Assembly (NCBI GenBank): GCA_036558645.1
Contig: DATBFG010000086.1
Location: 131,434-195,433 of the forward strand
Source of the DNA: DATBFG01 sp036558645
GTDB lineage: Bacteria > Acidobacteriota > Terriglobia > Terriglobales > Acidobacteriaceae
DNA length: 64,000 nucleotides
Reading direction: 5' to 3'
Part shown: in pieces, positions 17,668 through 25,400 of the stretch
Layout of the letters: every line of letters starts with the position of its first letter
Position numbering within the stretch: the first letter of the stretch is position 1
Position numbers and translations under genes: made by a program
Notes under the pieces: model-generated
What the model was told of the DNA's origin: nothing
What the model saw: only the letters and a program-made list of their open reading frames with translations
Databases searched by the model: none

Positions 17668-20268
17668 GTGACAGCGAGGTTGGGGACCTGGATAACCGTT
17701 TTCTTCGCACTCGTAATTCTCGCGGGCTGTTCTGCTACTCAGCAGACTGCGGCCGTACCACAGACAAATAACAACGGGCAGCACATCGCCCCACCAGCCG
17801 GCAAGCCCGGCGGAGGTACGGGCGGAGGCGCCCCTATTGTCGACAACGGCGGCGGATCAGGGTCCGGTAGCGGTACCGGAACTGGCGGCACGACCGGCGG
17901 CGGAACCTCAGGCGGCGGCAATGCCGGCACGGGAAGTGGCGGCGGCGGTAGTGTCGGCGGAGGAGGAACTGGCGGCGGTGGGGATGATGGCGGAGGCGGT
18001 GGTGGTGGTGACGATGGTGGCGGCGGTGGAGGCGACGACGGCGGTGGTGGTGGAGACTGCGGCGTTGCTACTGCTGATTTCTATGTAGCGACCAACGGCA
18101 ACGATAACTGGAGTGGAAGCATTGCCGCTCCAAACAACGATCACAGCGATGGACCTTTTGCTACGGTGGACCGCGCTCGTCGCGCCGTGCAAGGAATCTC
18201 CGGAACGACACGCACAGTCATGATTCGCGGCGGCAACTATTTTCTAAGCGCGCCACTGAAATTCACGTCATCCGATTCCGGTTCGGCAACCTCCCCTATC
18301 GTTTATGAGAACTATCCATGTGAAGCACCAGTAGTGAGCGGCGGAAAACAGATCACCGGATGGACCAACAGCGGCGGAAACAAGTGGACCGTAAAACTGA
18401 GTTCGTCGGCGTATCAGAACTTTGAAGCGCTCTACTTCAACGGACAGCGCCGGTTCCGTCCGCGGGCGGCCGGAGGCGCGTACCTCCGCAACGTGGGGCC
18501 GGTGAATGTGCCGAACCAGGCGAGCAATTGCAACGTGAACATTGGCGGACAGTGGCAGTGTTTTGACCGCTTCGTCTATGCCAACAACGATGTATCGCCG
18601 AACTATCACAGCATGGCGCTGGGAGACGTGCAGATTCTCGACTTCGAAAAGTGGACGATGAGCCGGATGCGGCTGAAGTCTGTCGATACGTCGAGCCACA
18701 TCGCATATCTCACGGGCCCGACGCGCCAGATTGTCGGAAACTTCGGATTCATGGCAGGACACCGGTACCTGATCGAGAACGTCATGGAGGCGTTGAATCA
18801 GCCCGGGCAGTGGTATCTCGACCGTTGCACGAATCCGCCAAGTTGCACGAATGCAAACGGGACATGGACGCTGATCTACCTGGCTCAGGATGGAGAGAAT
18901 CCGAACCAGGCAGAGGTCATCGTTCCGCAGCAAACGCAGGTGTTGACCGCGAACGGTCTGCAATTTGTAACGTTCCAGGGGATCACCTTCGCACATGACA
19001 ACTGGATGCCGCCGGCAGCGGGATTTGGCGATCAGCAGGGAATTGTCGCCGTCTCGGCAGCAGTGAGCTTCACAAATTCCAGCAACATCAAACTGGATGG
19101 CGCAACCGTAGCGCACACCCAGGGATGGGGTATTGAATTCATCGGTACTGGCCCGGTGACAACAAAGCCGACCAACCAGGTTGTGAACGGTTTTCTGTAC
19201 GACCTGGGAGCGGGCGGAGTTCGGATTGGGAAATTGCCGAATCAGAAGGATACGGATGGCAACGTTGCGCAGTATGTCCTGGTGCAGAACAACCTGATTA
19301 CCGGCGGCGGGCGTGTGCAGCCGTCAGGAATCGGAACCGGAGTACTGGTAGGCAACGCGCATCACAACACGATCACTCACAACGAAATTAATGATTTTTA
19401 TAACGGAGCGATTGGTGTCGGACTGACGTGGGGAATCGTCGGCGAGAATAGCCTTGCGCACGACAACATGATTTCCTACAACCTGCTTTACAACCTTGGA
19501 CAAGGTGTGACCGACGATATGGCAGGCGTTTACTTTGCATCGTCGGCGACGATGGGGAACCAGGTGTTGAACAACGTCATCCATGACGTTACCCATGCCT
19601 GGCATGATTCGGACGGGTACGGTGGAAATGGAATTTATTTCGACCAGGGAACATCGAACGTAGTGGCGCGCAATAACCTGGTTTACCGAACGTCGTCGGC
19701 GTCGTTGTTCAATAACATGTCAGACCGAAGCAGCGATACTTTCCCGCAGAACAATGTCGCGGACAATAACATCTTTGCGATGGCGGCGGCCTATGCTTTC
19801 AACCACGGAGGCGTGAATCCGTCGTCCATCTCGATCACACGCAACATCGTTTACTACAAAAATAATCTCCAGGGCGGGAAGTGGACCTGCTATGACGTCG
19901 GCAAAACCAACAAGCCCGTGCCGTGTTCGACGCGGTTCTTGTTGGATAACAACCTGTACTGGAGCTATTCGAACAAATCTCTGAGCTTCATCACGACGGA
20001 TCCGAATGATCCACGATCAAGGACGAAGTACTCGCTTAACCAATGGCAATTCGTGGGCGAAGATGTGCATTCGCAGAACTCGGATCCGATGTTTGTGAAT
20101 CCGGCCTATCCGGCAGATGACTTCAACCTGCAGGGGGGCTCGCCGGGAGCAAAAATAGGATTCGTACCATTTGATCCCAAGCTCGCAGGACGCCTGACCA
20201 CGCCTCAACCGACCGTAACTGTGCCAGCATCGTTCCCCACCAGCCCGATGTTGCCGCAGGACTTCTAA
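17668..20268 (+). CDS. Lipoprotein with Gly/Asp-rich linker and right-handed beta-helix domain
   Basis: The 866-residue protein starts at GTG 17668, six bases after AGGAGG; an upstream TTG frame is rejected. The signal sequence ends in the lipobox LVILAGC, so it is a lipoprotein. A linker of about 95 residues is almost wholly Gly with Ser/Thr then Asp (DDGGGGGG units). From about residue 130 a pectate-lyase-like parallel beta-helix begins (DFYVATNGNDNWSGSIAAPN). It resembles the DUF1565 / right-handed beta-helix repeat proteins that cleave or bind polysaccharides: repeated N-rich coils such as NNLITGG, HHNTITHNEINDFYNGAIGVG and VLNNVIHDV. Catalysis and substrate are unknown. Confidence 0.85.
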   Translation: MTARLGTWITVFFALVILAGCSATQQTAAVPQTNNNGQHIAPPAGKPGGGTGGGAPIVDNGGGSGSGSGTGTGGTTGGGTSGGGNAGTGSGGGGSVGGGGTGGGGDDGGGGGGGDDGGGGGGDDGGGGGDCGVATADFYVATNGNDNWSGSIAAPNNDHSDGPFATVDRARRAVQGISGTTRTVMIRGGNYFLSAPLKFTSSDSGSATSPIVYENYPCEAPVVSGGKQITGWTNSGGNKWTVKLSSSAYQNFEALYFNGQRRFRPRAAGGAYLRNVGPVNVPNQASNCNVNIGGQWQCFDRFVYANNDVSPNYHSMALGDVQILDFEKWTMSRMRLKSVDTSSHIAYLTGPTRQIVGNFGFMAGHRYLIENVMEALNQPGQWYLDRCTNPPSCTNANGTWTLIYLAQDGENPNQAEVIVPQQTQVLTANGLQFVTFQGITFAHDNWMPPAAGFGDQQGIVAVSAAVSFTNSSNIKLDGATVAHTQGWGIEFIGTGPVTTKPTNQVVNGFLYDLGAGGVRIGKLPNQKDTDGNVAQYVLVQNNLITGGGRVQPSGIGTGVLVGNAHHNTITHNEINDFYNGAIGVGLTWGIVGENSLAHDNMISYNLLYNLGQGVTDDMAGVYFASSATMGNQVLNNVIHDVTHAWHDSDGYGGNGIYFDQGTSNVVARNNLVYRTSSASLFNNMSDRSSDTFPQNNVADNNIFAMAAAYAFNHGGVNPSSISITRNIVYYKNNLQGGKWTCYDVGKTNKPVPCSTRFLLDNNLYWSYSNKSLSFITTDPNDPRSRTKYSLNQWQFVGEDVHSQNSDPMFVNPAYPADDFNLQGGSPGAKIGFVPFDPKLAGRLTTPQPTVTVPASFPTSPMLPQDF
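17806..18054 (+). repeat. GGC/GGT-rich low-complexity coding tract
   Basis: About 250 bp of Gly-codon-rich DNA encodes the lipoprotein linker, with a GGT-GAC/GAT-GAT periodic pattern at the 3' end. Such tracts change length easily by slippage. Confidence 0.8.
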
Positions 20269-20283
20269 GCCCCCAAGCCGCGA

Positions 20284-20313
20284 GACGGAGAGCCTGGCCT
20301 AGGACTCTCCGTC
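20284..20313. terminator. Hairpin between convergent genes
   Basis: GACGGAGAG and CTCTCCGTC form a 9-bp stem around a 12-nt loop. It lies between the lipoprotein stop (20268) and the convergent gene, whose own stop codon (20299-20301) falls in the loop. There is no clear U-tract on either side. Confidence 0.5.
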
Positions 20314-20997
20314 CTCGCGAATCGGGGTCACAAGCAAGATCGAGACTGGCATCTCGGCAGGCTTGGCCTTGGCGGCAGCCTTGAGTTGAACCTTGACTTG
20401 AACCATGCAGTCTCCCTGATCGTCGGTAATCAACGCCGGCATTTCTGTGTAAGCAGGATTGACTGGCATCAGGTTGATTACGACTGGTTTCTTGGTCTTT
20501 GAGGAAAGGCGACTGACACGCAGCAGTTCGTCGAGCTTCATCACCTGGTCGGGATGCTTGTCTGCCCAAAGCGGTGAGGCCAGAACCGCGTCCTGGGGAG
20601 CCCCGTTGTCGGAATGCTCGGGATCCGCTTCCACCTTGGCGTAACGAAGCGTATAGAAGCCGGCTTGCATTTTCTGGTCGCGAGAATCCTCTCCCTCTTC
20701 TACAAAGCGGAGGACGCCTACCAGCGCACCGGTAGCGAGACCTTCGTAGGGAGTGGATGTCTTGGAGGTGGAGGTGTGACTCTCTATTGATTTTGCCCAC
20801 CAGACTTCGCAGACGATGGTCGGGGCGCCGTTCTTAGCCTGAAGCAGGCGAACGCCCTTGGAATTCAACAAGGCACTTAGCGTCTTCGGAAGTTCCGCAG
20901 GGGCATCCGTAGGTTCCATGGTGTAGGGAGTTTGCGCTACCGCGAGTGATGCGCTGAGAAACAACAAAACAACGAAAGCAAGACAAAATTTTTTCAT
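20299..20997 (-). CDS. Hypothetical exported protein
   Basis: The 232-residue protein is not recognised. A typical signal peptide is present (MKKFCLAFVVLLFLSASLAVA, cleavage likely before QTPYTM). The mature part is soluble and mixed alpha/beta, with segments such as SKGVRLLQAKNGAPTIVCEV and ATGALVGVLRFVEEGEDSR. Lys/Ala-rich coil KLKAAAKAKPAEMP-like sequence lies near the C-terminus. I chose ATG 20997 because it starts exactly at the signal peptide; a start at 21054 would add 19 residues without hydrophobic logic. The ribosome site is weak. It is convergent with the beta-helix lipoprotein gene. Confidence 0.75.
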   Translation of the reverse strand: MKKFCLAFVVLLFLSASLAVAQTPYTMEPTDAPAELPKTLSALLNSKGVRLLQAKNGAPTIVCEVWWAKSIESHTSTSKTSTPYEGLATGALVGVLRFVEEGEDSRDQKMQAGFYTLRYAKVEADPEHSDNGAPQDAVLASPLWADKHPDQVMKLDELLRVSRLSSKTKKPVVINLMPVNPAYTEMPALITDDQGDCMVQVKVQLKAAAKAKPAEMPVSILLVTPIREDGES

Positions 20998-21160
20998 AAG
21001 GTAAGGACCTGCCCGGTGAGGCGAGGAAAACTCGCCTACCGGATTCTTAAACATCTTCCGGGGAGGTCAAAATTAAGTTCAGACGAGCATAGCTGGGCTG
21101 ACACGGGGGTTGTCAACCGGGCAGGAGGGAGTCTCGTTCACTTCAGTCACCTGGCAAACG

Positions 21161-21194
21161 AAAAAGGAGAGAAGGACAGCCATCTCTCCTTTTT
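21161..21194 (-). terminator. Intrinsic terminator after the di-haem protein gene
   Basis: AAAAAGGAGAGA and TCTCTCCTTTTT form a perfect 12-bp stem with a 10-nt loop, 11 bp beyond the stop at 21206. The U-run is part of the stem, giving a bidirectional look. Confidence 0.85.
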
Positions 21195-21205
21195 CATGCT
21201 AAAGC

Positions 21206-22549
21206 TCAGAGCGAATTCAGAAATGCCATGAGGTTGTCGTGATCTGTCTGGCTTAGCGCTTTGTATCGACCAATGACGATAGCTGCCTCACCCAATCCAT
21301 CGAGACTGTGATCGCGAATCGCGGTATCGAGGTCAGAGGCTCGTCCATCGTGCAGGAACTTGCCTCGCACTGAGAGCCCCCACAGCGGCACGGTGCGCCA
21401 CTGCGTGAGGGAAGCATTCTGGGTTACCGGCGTACCAGGAGCAAGCTTGCCTTTCAGGGAATTGCCCATGTCATGCAAGAGCAAGTCGGAGTACAGAGCG
21501 ACAGTCTGGTTGCTAAGTGCGGGGCTTGGCAAGGTTGTACCCGAAAGATCGGTCTGCACGGTCACGGTTGCAGGAGTGGTGTAGCTCGCCTTGTGACACT
21601 TGTCGCAACCGATGGTTGTGAATATAACCTGTCCATCGTGTGATTGCTGCGTCGGAGGCTGGGGAACGGGCGGAGCAAGGTAGCGCATGAAGTGGGAGAG
21701 CGGAAAGACGCCTTGGCCTCCACTGCCGCTGTTCTGATTATTGGGAACCATGCTGTTTTCCACGCACTCCGGAGGAATCGGCTGTCCTTGCGGCAAGTCC
21801 TCATCCTGGAAGATGGGATTGGTAATACCGAAATCATGCGCGAAGGCAAAGGCGGCCATCTCCACCAGGTTCGCAATGTGCGACTTCTTGCCGAACCTGC
21901 CGACCATGTGTGGTGCAGCGGCGTAATAGGTTGGCACAATTTGAGCAGTGCCGTGAATTCCGTCCGCCTGGTAGTTGTTGGCCTGGAATGTGGCCTCGTT
22001 CAAAATGTCAGCATCAGCGATCGCGTCGATCAGGCCAAAGCCGAAGACGGGCGGCGCAAGCCGCTTCTCGATGCTGTTGGCATCGGCAGGAATCTGCTCT
22101 CCGGGAAGAGAGCAAACTCCACCAGGAATAAACGCGGCATTGGAGAGTGGTTGAAGCAAGAGACCTCCCTCGTTGTAGAGGGGATCGAAAGATTTGTCGG
22201 GGTTCGTTTTTCCAAAGAACGTCAGCAAACGAATACCGCCGCCTCCCAAAACGGGTGTGTTGTGGCAGCGTTTACAGGCGCCATCGGTTTCGACCGGGCC
22301 AACTCCCTCGGTCAGGCCCCACAGGCGATTGAATTGGGACTTGCCGTTGTTGAAGAACTTGGTCTCGGTTGGCTTGATTCCGGGAAGCGGACCCCCAAGT
22401 TGCGCTGCGGCCGCGGCGGAAAGAGCACATGTAATTGAAAGGAGAGCTAGAGCTGTCAGCAGAGATTTCGAGGATCGCATTGACTTCACGTTGATCGACG
22501 CAATTGTTGATCTGCCTGCCTCAGCCATAGTCTGTAATCTCACCGTCAA
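21206..22549 (-). CDS. Exported di-haem cytochrome, thiol-oxidoreductase-like (DHOR/DUF1111 family)
   Basis: A periplasmic c-type cytochrome with two haem-binding motifs, CKRCH early and CDKCH in the C-terminal half. The family hallmarks are FNRLWGLTEGVGPVETDGAC, GFGLIDAIADADI, HDGQVIFTTIGCDKCH and SDLLLHDMGNSL, and finally WRTVPLWGLSVRGKFLHDGR. This matches the di-haem oxidoreductase group annotated as thiol oxidoreductases (related to MauG/peroxidases); physiological substrate is unknown. A hydrophobic signal (SLLTALALLSITCALSAAAAAQ) precedes it. GGGAGG lies five bases before TTG 22549, which I used; ATG 22480 (MRSSKSLL) gives a neater signal peptide but has no good ribosome site. Confidence 0.85.
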   Translation of the reverse strand: MTVRLQTMAEAGRSTIASINVKSMRSSKSLLTALALLSITCALSAAAAAQLGGPLPGIKPTETKFFNNGKSQFNRLWGLTEGVGPVETDGACKRCHNTPVLGGGGIRLLTFFGKTNPDKSFDPLYNEGGLLLQPLSNAAFIPGGVCSLPGEQIPADANSIEKRLAPPVFGFGLIDAIADADILNEATFQANNYQADGIHGTAQIVPTYYAAAPHMVGRFGKKSHIANLVEMAAFAFAHDFGITNPIFQDEDLPQGQPIPPECVENSMVPNNQNSGSGGQGVFPLSHFMRYLAPPVPQPPTQQSHDGQVIFTTIGCDKCHKASYTTPATVTVQTDLSGTTLPSPALSNQTVALYSDLLLHDMGNSLKGKLAPGTPVTQNASLTQWRTVPLWGLSVRGKFLHDGRASDLDTAIRDHSLDGLGEAAIVIGRYKALSQTDHDNLMAFLNSL

Positions 22550-23025
22550 GATTTCCTCCCTAGTCCTCAAGCCAATTCAGAACGCATTCCTAATTGGCGC
22601 TCCCTGGAAGCCTGAGCGCAAACTTCTTTCACATTGGTCGTCCTTTTTCGCGCCCGGAGGGATCAAGCGTCGTCTGATGCGACCTCGTAAGGGGATCAAC
22701 CACGGACAGTGTTGCTTCTCCGCCGAGGTTGACTGTGATCCAGTAACACAAGCAGATGCAACGACGAGTGCCGACATCGCGGGAATTCAGCTTGGCCCGT
22801 AAACCGTTCAAGCTGAAGTGCGCCACACTGCGTCGCTGCCCCCAGGATGCAAACTCTGGTTTGGAAACAGCACTTCAACGTCCAAAGATCCTGGATTCGA
22901 ACGGGGGGACGAAATGCGCCCGATCTGCGGCCTATTTAGTGGCACATACTCAGCCCAAAATGGGCTGAAGCGATGAGTCAAGAAACCGCAACTTTTGATC
23001 GGATTTTGGGTTTAATCCATTACAC
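22550..23025. other. Divergent intergenic region with a small hairpin
   Basis: About 475 bp between the di-haem gene and the SGNH-like lipoprotein. The only structure seen is CAGCCCA-AAA-TGGGCTG at 22951-22967, similar in style to the element at 2824-2843. Short frames here look non-coding. Confidence 0.5.
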
Positions 23026-24165
23026 ATGAGAAGGATACGAATCAGCGGTATTGCGCTTGCGGTAATAGGGTTTCTTCTACTCGGAGGATGCGGCGGAGGA
23101 GGTATGTCGAATACTCCTGCCCCGAACAATCCTCCGGCTGGGCCGACGGCCCTAATGGATATGACTAGCGGGGCGACGTATCTGGGGTTTGGCGGCGGTC
23201 TTTACGAGAATTTTTCTGATGCCGTGCCGTCGGATCATGACCTGGCCGGCAAGCAGATGCTGGCACAAGTGCAAACGCTCGACGGCAATGGGAACCCCAG
23301 TCCGAGTGGGAAGGTCGTTTTCCTGGGAATGGGAATGTCGCACGTGTATTACGAGTTCGGCGACTTTGTAAGCAAAATTCAAAACGACTCGCGGGTTAAT
23401 CACACAACGATGGTGGCGATCAATGGAGGACAGCTGGGGAAAACGGCTTGTTTCTGGACGGTCACAACCGGCGTTCCAAGTTGCGATCCGCCGGATCCCG
23501 AGCCGCCATGTACAGTTTCAAGCAGGAACGCCTATGACATCGTTCGTGACTGCTATCTGACGCCTGCAGGATTGACTGAGAAGCAGGTGCAAGTGGCATG
23601 GCTGAAGCAAGCCGACAAGGAGCCGGCAGTAAATGGGTTGCTGCCGTTGTGCAATTCCACGGATCCGAACTGCGCAGATGACGACACGACGGACGCAATT
23701 CATTACGAACGCCTGTTGGGTGACATTTTGCGCGCGGCCAAGATCCGCTACCCCAATCTGAAGCAAGTGTTCATTTCATCGCGCAGCTACGGTGGGTACG
23801 CCACAATTCCGTTGAATCCAGAACCTTTCGCGTATGAAAACGGATTTGCGGTGAAGTGGCTGGTGCAGGCGCAGATCAATCAGGCGCGAGGAATGGGCGT
23901 TGACTCGGTTGCGGGGGATCTAGACTATGCCAGCGGCAAGGTTCCATGGGTAGCGTGGGGACCGTATCTGTGGGCCGATGGCCCTCATCCGCGGTCGGAT
24001 GGGTTGGTCTGGTGCAACGGGCAGCCCGACCCGCCATGCAACGGCGAAGAGGATTTCCGAGCGGATGACCATACGCATCCAAGCCCCGAAGGGGAGGCAA
24101 AAGTGACCAAGCTGCTGTTGGACTACTTCCTCAATTCCCCGTACTCAACTTGGTTCCGGCCGTAG
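23026..24165 (+). CDS. Lipoprotein, possible SGNH-type hydrolase
   Basis: The 379-residue lipoprotein has the signal ISGIALAVIGFLLLGGC and a Gly/Pro/Asn-rich tether. The body has features reminiscent of SGNH hydrolases: an early strand VVFLGMGMSHVYYEFGDF, a mid NGGQLGK segment, and a C-terminal DDHTHPSPEGEAKVTKLLLDYF that matches the block V Asp-x-x-His pattern. The usual nucleophile motif GDS is absent; GMSH may occupy its place. Many cysteines (PSCDPPDPEPPC, CNSTDPNC) suggest disulfides. Catalytic status is uncertain. It is followed by a terminator, so it is probably not part of the EPS operon. Confidence 0.72.
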   Translation: MRRIRISGIALAVIGFLLLGGCGGGGMSNTPAPNNPPAGPTALMDMTSGATYLGFGGGLYENFSDAVPSDHDLAGKQMLAQVQTLDGNGNPSPSGKVVFLGMGMSHVYYEFGDFVSKIQNDSRVNHTTMVAINGGQLGKTACFWTVTTGVPSCDPPDPEPPCTVSSRNAYDIVRDCYLTPAGLTEKQVQVAWLKQADKEPAVNGLLPLCNSTDPNCADDDTTDAIHYERLLGDILRAAKIRYPNLKQVFISSRSYGGYATIPLNPEPFAYENGFAVKWLVQAQINQARGMGVDSVAGDLDYASGKVPWVAWGPYLWADGPHPRSDGLVWCNGQPDPPCNGEEDFRADDHTHPSPEGEAKVTKLLLDYFLNSPYSTWFRP

Positions 24166-24235
24166 CGCCTAGGCAGTGCTGAAGCCTTCAGAGACGAAAG
24201 TCTACAGAAGAACAGCTTATTGATGTGAGGCCCGT

Positions 24236-24258
24236 AACCCGTGCTCCCAGCACGGGTT
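24236..24258 (+). terminator. Terminator-like hairpin before the EPS locus
   Basis: AACCCGTGCT, CCC, AGCACGGGTT is a perfect 10-bp stem, 70 bp after the lipoprotein stop, followed by a weak U-stretch (TCGCGTTCTT). It separates the secreted-protein region from the EPS operon. Confidence 0.65.
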
Positions 24259-24635
24259 TCGCGTTCTTGGGGTTGGGGTATCCTGCGGCTTTCGCTAGTT
24301 CGTGACCAAATTGTGCAAAAGTTTGCGACATAGCTCTGAGGGGCAGTCCGGTTTGTGAATTTTTTCCCTACAAGTCTCTTCACTTACAAAGGGTTGCGTG
24401 TTAGAACCTTGGGTACTCAGGAAGTCTTGGATGGCAGAGGACTTGCAGAACCTGAGAACAGCAGTTGTTGTGCTGGTGGGCGCACACTGAAGGCCGGCGC
24501 GAAATAAAGCTCGCGCGACCCCCCTTTTGGTTCCTTCAGTAGTAACGCAAGCAAGAGTTGCAGGAGAGGCTCTCCTAATGGGCTGAGGCCTTTTTCTGTT
24601 GTGACCTCCCACACAAAAACCAGGAAGGTGTCTTG
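24259..24635 (+). promoter_or_regulatory. Leader region of the exopolysaccharide operon
   Basis: The 377 bp hold no gene. Visible elements are an inverted repeat AGGAGAG-G-CTCTCCT (24562-24576), a T-run after GGGCTGAGGCC (24580-24595) that might be an attenuator, and the ribosome site AGGAAGG before the first gene. I tried and failed to fit a c-di-GMP riboswitch. Confidence 0.4.
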
Positions 24636-25355
24636 ATGCGGCATTCCAAGTTATTTCCCGCGATCGTCGGCGTGGCAGCGCTCTTGATCAGCGTTGCATT
24701 TGCACAATCGAACACGCCCGCGACACAGCCCGCCCCGGCAAACAGCTTCACAACCACCAACAGCACACAGTCGAATACGCCCACTCTGCAGGAACGTAAT
24801 CCGCGTTATCGCATTGAACAGGGAGACCAGCTGTTGCTGGATTTTCGTTTCACTCCTGAGTACAACGCGAATGTCACGGTGCAGCCCGACGGCTATATCA
24901 GTTTGCGCGGCATCGGCGACATTCACGCGCAGGGGTTGACGCTACCTGAACTGAACACCGCATTAGAGAGTGCCTACTCGAAGATTCTGCACGATCCCGT
25001 CATCACGGTGACTCCCCAGGAATTTGTGCATCCGTCGTTCTCTGCAAACGGCGAAGTCGGGAAGCCCGGAAAATATGATCTGCACGGAGATACGACAGTA
25101 ACGCAAGCCATCGCGATCGCGGGCGGATTCACTCCGAACGCAAAGCACTCTCAGGTAGTTTTGTTTCGCCGGGTACCCGGCGATATGGTGCAGGCCAAGG
25201 TTCTTAATGTGAAAGAGATGCTGAACTCGCGCAATCTCAGCGAGGACGTGCATCTGCAACCTGGCGACATGCTTTACATACCCAAGAATCTGATTTCGAA
25301 GATGCAGCCGTACTTGCCGTTAAACACTTTCCGCATGACGTATCCAATTGACTAG
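24636..25355 (+). CDS. Polysaccharide export protein, Wza/BexD family
   Basis: The 239-residue protein has a signal peptide (LFPAIVGVAALLISVAFAQS). A Poly_export domain follows (YRIEQGDQLLLDFRFTPEYN, VQPDGYISLRGIGDI), then an SLBB-type domain (SFSANGEVGKPGKYDL, TVTQAIAIAGGFT) and the closing LQPGDMLYIPKN. These proteins build the outer-membrane or periplasmic channel for Wzy-dependent EPS export. There is no lipobox Cys at the usual place, so it is probably a soluble periplasmic member. The ATG at 24636 is seven bases after AGGAAGG; the TTG three bases upstream is too close. It is the first gene of a long co-directional run ending near 55 kb. Confidence 0.9.
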   Translation: MRHSKLFPAIVGVAALLISVAFAQSNTPATQPAPANSFTTTNSTQSNTPTLQERNPRYRIEQGDQLLLDFRFTPEYNANVTVQPDGYISLRGIGDIHAQGLTLPELNTALESAYSKILHDPVITVTPQEFVHPSFSANGEVGKPGKYDLHGDTTVTQAIAIAGGFTPNAKHSQVVLFRRVPGDMVQAKVLNVKEMLNSRNLSEDVHLQPGDMLYIPKNLISKMQPYLPLNTFRMTYPID

Positions 25356-25400
25356 CCGAACAGCCGACATTGTCGGAAAAGTGAGAAAGCGAGAGCAAAA

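Noticed and set aside
17806..18054. Repeat array resembling a CRISPR or satellite
   Set aside because: It is a Gly/Asp-coding tract in frame with the lipoprotein, with no repeat-spacer periodicity.
18268..19116. 282-codon minus-strand frame within the beta-helix lipoprotein
   Set aside because: Shadow of the plus-strand gene, which has a lipobox, beta-helix repeats and a strong ribosome site.
11053..20268. Exosortase/PEP-CTERM sorting signals on the secreted proteins
   Set aside because: None of the exported proteins ends with a PEP motif, TM and basic cluster, and no exosortase gene is present.
21644..22438. 264-codon plus-strand frame within the di-haem protein gene
   Set aside because: The minus strand carries CxxCH motifs and conserved DHOR segments; the plus frame has none.
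24259..24635. c-di-GMP (GEMM) or other riboswitch before the EPS operon
   Set aside because: Key GEMM elements (GNNACGCAAAGCC and the receptor loop) could not be found; kept only as an unexplained leader.
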